Source: Pseudoduganella aquatica (GTDB lineage: Bacteria; Pseudomonadota; Gammaproteobacteria; Burkholderiales; Burkholderiaceae_D). From it: a DNA stretch of 64,000 bases. Of the stretch, positions 63,001 to 64,000 are shown piece after piece. The stretch is taken from assembly GCF_009857595.1 (NCBI RefSeq), contig NZ_WWCU01000005.1, positions 124,001-188,000 on the forward strand, given 5' to 3'. The position numbers and the translations under genes are program-made. Position 1 is the first letter of the stretch; each line of letters begins with the position of its first letter. The notes beneath the pieces were generated by a model. The model searched no databases. It worked only from the letters and a program-made list of their open reading frames with translations, and was not told the DNA's origin.

Positions 63001-64000
63001 AACCAGGTTTCGTAGGGCAGGAAGACCAGCGTGAGCAGCGCGTGCGAGAACTGCATGCCGCTGCGGCGCGCGCTGGCGTTGACGTGCTGCGTCCACAGCG
63101 TATCGCGCGGCTTGTGCAGCAGGTCGTACAGGGCGCTGGCCAGCGGCGGCACGAAGATCACGGCCAGCACGGCCAGGGTCCAGAACCACGGGTCGGGCAG
63201 CGTGCTCCAGGCCAGCAGCAGCGACAGCGTCAGCGCCGGCGCCACCAGGCTGCGGCGCAGATTGTCGAACAGCTTCCAGCGTGACAGCGCGGACAGCGGA
63301 TTGCGTTCGCGCTGGCTGCCGCGCAGCGGCACCTTGCGGCCCAGCCAGGACAGCAGCTGCCAGTCGCCGCGCACCCAGCGCTGGCGGCGGCTGATGTCGT
63401 CGCTGTAGCGGGCCGGGTACTGCTCGTACAGCTGGGCGTCGCTCAGCAGGCCGGCGCGCAGGTAGCAGCCTTCCAGCAGGTCGTGGCTGAGGATGCGGTT
63501 GTCCGGCATGCGTCCGCCCAGCACCTGCTCGAACACGTCCACGTCGTAGATGCCCTTGCCGATGAAGGAGCCTTCGTAGAACACGTCCTGGTAGACGTCG
63601 GACACGGTGCGGGTGTAGGGGTCAATGCCCGGCTCGCCGCCACACAGCTTTTCATAGCGCGAGGCTTGCTCGCTGGGCAGGCTGACCGTGACGCGCGGCT
63701 GCAAAATGCCGTAGCCCTCGGTCACGCGCCTGAGCTGCTGGTCCACGCGCGGGCGGTTCAAGGGGTGCTGCATGGTGGCCACGAACAGGCGCGCGGCGTC
63801 GCGCGGGAGCTGGGTATCGGTGTCCAGCGTGATGACGTATTTAAAGCTTTCCAGGTCGCTGGTATCGCCCGCCACCAGCGAGAAGCGGTCGCGCGCGCCG
63901 CCGCGCAGGAAGCGGTTCAGGTCCTCCAGCTTGCCGCGCTTGCGCTCGCGCCCCATCCACGCGTTCTCGGACGCGTTCCACATGCGCGGCCTGTGCAGCA
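57069..64000 (-). CDS. Cyclic beta-1,2-glucan synthase, NdvB-like (N-terminus beyond the window)
   Basis: The frame is open from the right edge to the TAA at 57069, over 2,300 codons, so the start lies outside. Order of domains from the edge: a GT84-type glycosyltransferase part (VITLDTDTQLPRDAARLF, then QRWVRGDW); about four membrane helices; and a glycoamylase-like domain (YGFLYNSTTNLLAIGYNV, VPWGISESGYNTVD). Two GH94-type regions follow, the last with the catalytic region SCDWNDGMDKVG. A Gln/Ala/Pro-rich linker lies at about 62.2 kb. It makes cyclic beta-1,2-glucan: initiation, elongation, chain-length control and cyclisation in one inner-membrane enzyme. In other bacteria the product is exported to the periplasm for osmotic adaptation or host interaction. 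The gene ends within a REP-like repeat. Confidence 0.9.
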   Translation of the reverse strand, partial: LHRPRMWNASENAWMGRERKRGKLEDLNRFLRGGARDRFSLVAGDTSDLESFKYVITLDTDTQLPRDAARLFVATMQHPLNRPRVDQQLRRVTEGYGILQPRVTVSLPSEQASRYEKLCGGEPGIDPYTRTVSDVYQDVFYEGSFIGKGIYDVDVFEQVLGGRMPDNRILSHDLLEGCYLRAGLLSDAQLYEQYPARYSDDISRRQRWVRGDWQLLSWLGRKVPLRGSQRERNPLSALSRWKLFDNLRRSLVAPALTLSLLLAWSTLPDPWFWTLAVLAVIFVPPLASALYDLLHKPRDTLWTQHVNASARRSGMQFSHALLTLVFLPYETWFSVDAIARTLWRTLVSKRRLLQWRASTLAREAGPDTANEMPAYWRAMAASPVLALAAGAALAVWRPSALPAALVLLGAWLGAPAVAWWISQPLRRERAELNAAQHGFLHLLARKTWAYFETFVGPADNWLPPDNMQEHPVQVIAHRTSPTNIGMALLANLTAHDFGYICGAQLVARTEGTLHAMSQMERHQGHFYNWYDTLTMKPLYPVYISTVDSGNLAGHLLTLQQGLLQQIDTPIVAPQIVDGICTTIEVLAEAAQLAAAGPGAQPGAPQGAQQGTQQEAPEALLRLVRLQQDIAPLRPMFPANLLELHAWLKQAAAASAAYQPSDAALQMWAAALAVQCQAALDDLLLLAPWVASGEVFEASLLRIPTLRELAAMPQGEEQARARIADLERLARQAQEFAQMEYGFLYNSTTNLLAIGYNVTERRLDASYYDLLASEVRLASFVAIAQGQLPQEHWFALGRQLCMLGAKPVLLSWSGSMFEYLMPLLVMPNYPSTLLDQTYHSVIGAQIDYGKQRNVPWGISESGYNTVDAALNYQYRAFGVPGLGLKRGLADDLVVAPYATMMGLMVNPEASCINLQKMAALGFMGRYGFYEAIDYTAARLPRGQSHAVVRSFMVHHQGMGLLSLSYLLHDRPMQRRFEADPLLQSALLVLQERSPQAGAFYSNTAEQAAIRSDAAEQSMPMRILNQPSAPVPEIQLLSNGRYHVMVTGAGGSYSRWKDLSVTRWREDSTRDNWGSFCYVRDLDDATYWSTTYQPTLVEPRKYEVIFSEGRAEFRRSDRELELYTEIVVSPEDDIEMRRTRITNKSDRRRTIEVTSFAEVVMAPAAADAAHPAFSKLFVQTEILPQETAILCTRRPRGKGEHMPYMLHLMTLHDAAISNVSYETDRARFIGRGNTAASPRALREPGPLGGAEGSVLDPIVAIRYQIVLEPDESATVDIVTGMTDTRESALHLIDKYQDRHLADRVFELAWTHSQVVLRQLNASETDAQLYGRLASHVIYPNATLRADAGILSKNQRGQSGLWAYAISGDLPIVLLQIRDPANIELARQMVQAHAYWRLKGLVVDLVIWCEDLSGYRQALQDQIMGLIASGIDAQAIDRPGGIFVRVGEQIAPEDRILLQSVARAVISDDRGTLAEQLKRPGPAPLRMPQLQADPRGEYEEAAPHLQTPATQGLQLANGIGGFSADGSEYVIVTSEGQRTPAPWSNVLANPQFGSVISESGQAYTWQENAHEFRLTPWHNDPVSDGSGEAFYLRDEQSGHFWSPTALPARGSGDYVTRHGFGYSVFEHTESGIASELTTYVALDAPLRYTVLKIRNDSQAPRRLSATGYVEWVLGDMRSKSGMHIITEVDPISGALFARNPYNTEFSGRVAFFNADATTRSITADRTEFLGRNGSLASPQALRRVRLSGKVGSALDSCAAIQVPFELMPGQEREIVFLLGLGGRRNADASSLVQKHGGQAAAREALAAVRAHWDRTLGAVQIATPEPELDVIANGWLMYQTIACRMWARSGYYQSGGAFGFRDQLQDAMAMVHTEPKLLRDHIVLCCAHQFVEGDVQHWWHPPSDRGVRTHCSDDYLWLPLAVARYVASTGDLTVLDEVVHFLEGRLVKPEEDSYYDMPTRSAVTGSVYEHCVRAIRNGLRFGAHGLPLIGSCDWNDGMDKVGEEGRGESVWLAFFMYDVLTRYAVVAERRHDDAFAAECREEARKLSANVEQNAWDGEWYRRAYFDDGTPLGSRENEECQIDSISQSWGVLSGAAAKERVHGAMLQVDQRLVRRDFGLIQLLDPPFDKADLNPGYIRGYVPGVRENGGQYTHAAIWTVMAFAQMGDVEKAWALMRMINPVSHGATAESCAVYKVEPYVVTADVYAVSPHVGRGGWSWYTGSSGWMYRLILESLLGLTRTADKLTLAPRIPAAWPGYTLSYRYGASVYTIAIKREGPPGVTVDGVAQTGAEIQLVDDGRPHAVTLGLAGYGSA

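Overview
The window is one contiguous stretch of high-GC bacterial chromosome. Gene content and the ribosomal protein sequences suggest a betaproteobacterium of the Burkholderiales, most likely an Oxalobacteraceae member (Massilia/Duganella/Janthinobacterium type). That placement is inferred from protein resemblance, not from a search. No tRNA, rRNA, CRISPR array, insertion sequence or prophage was seen. Apart from the two genes cut by the window edges, every gene looks intact.

Layout. 1-3.3 kb holds creB-creC-creD on the minus strand. 3.4-5 kb holds a MocR-type regulator with a clear inverted-repeat operator. 5-10.2 kb is the str cluster (rpsL-rpsG-fusA-tuf) plus a detached rpsJ, which has its own promoter and lies between two terminators. 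10.2-14.4 kb carries a GlcNAc-transferase-like protein, a phosphoethanolamine transferase and a DUF1624 membrane protein. 14.4-15.5 kb is a PIN-domain toxin/antitoxin-like pair. 15.6-22 kb is a carbohydrate-uptake locus on the minus strand (TonB-dependent receptor, GH35-like glycosidase, membrane MutS-like ATPase). 22.2-29.7 kb is a HlyD/MacB-like ABC export operon ending in a sigma-54 response regulator and its histidine kinase. 29.7-35.4 kb holds a spermidine-synthase-like protein, a second TonB-dependent receptor, and a second MocR regulator divergent from a PPOX-family flavoprotein.

35.5-49.1 kb is a ten-gene minus-strand operon: tldD-tldE, a second tldD-tldE, DUF4159, MoxR ATPase, DUF58, BatA-like, DUF4175-like and a membrane protein. 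49.3-52.6 kb has an exported methyltransferase-like protein, two solute-binding-like proteins and aquaporin Z. 52.6-56.1 kb is a serine hydrolase/M1 aminopeptidase operon. 56.2-57 kb is a yybP-ykoY manganese riboswitch in front of a TMEM165/GDT1 manganese exporter. 57-64 kb is a giant cyclic beta-1,2-glucan synthase cut by the right edge.

The most interesting signal is regulatory. The HlyD/ABC/two-component operon and the ten-gene TldD/TldE-MoxR operon, 27 kb apart, each have a well-spaced -24/-12 sigma-54 promoter preceded by a dense cluster of TGTCCG/CGGACA hexamers. The simplest reading is one regulon controlled by the NtrC-type regulator encoded at 26.9-28.3 kb. Both TldD copies carry twin-arginine-like signal sequences while their TldE partners carry none. 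The operon may therefore encode an envelope proteolysis/assembly system whose TldD-TldE complexes are exported folded. GGCGGGTTACG/CTAACCCGCC palindromic repeats occur at four places, two of them inside this operon.
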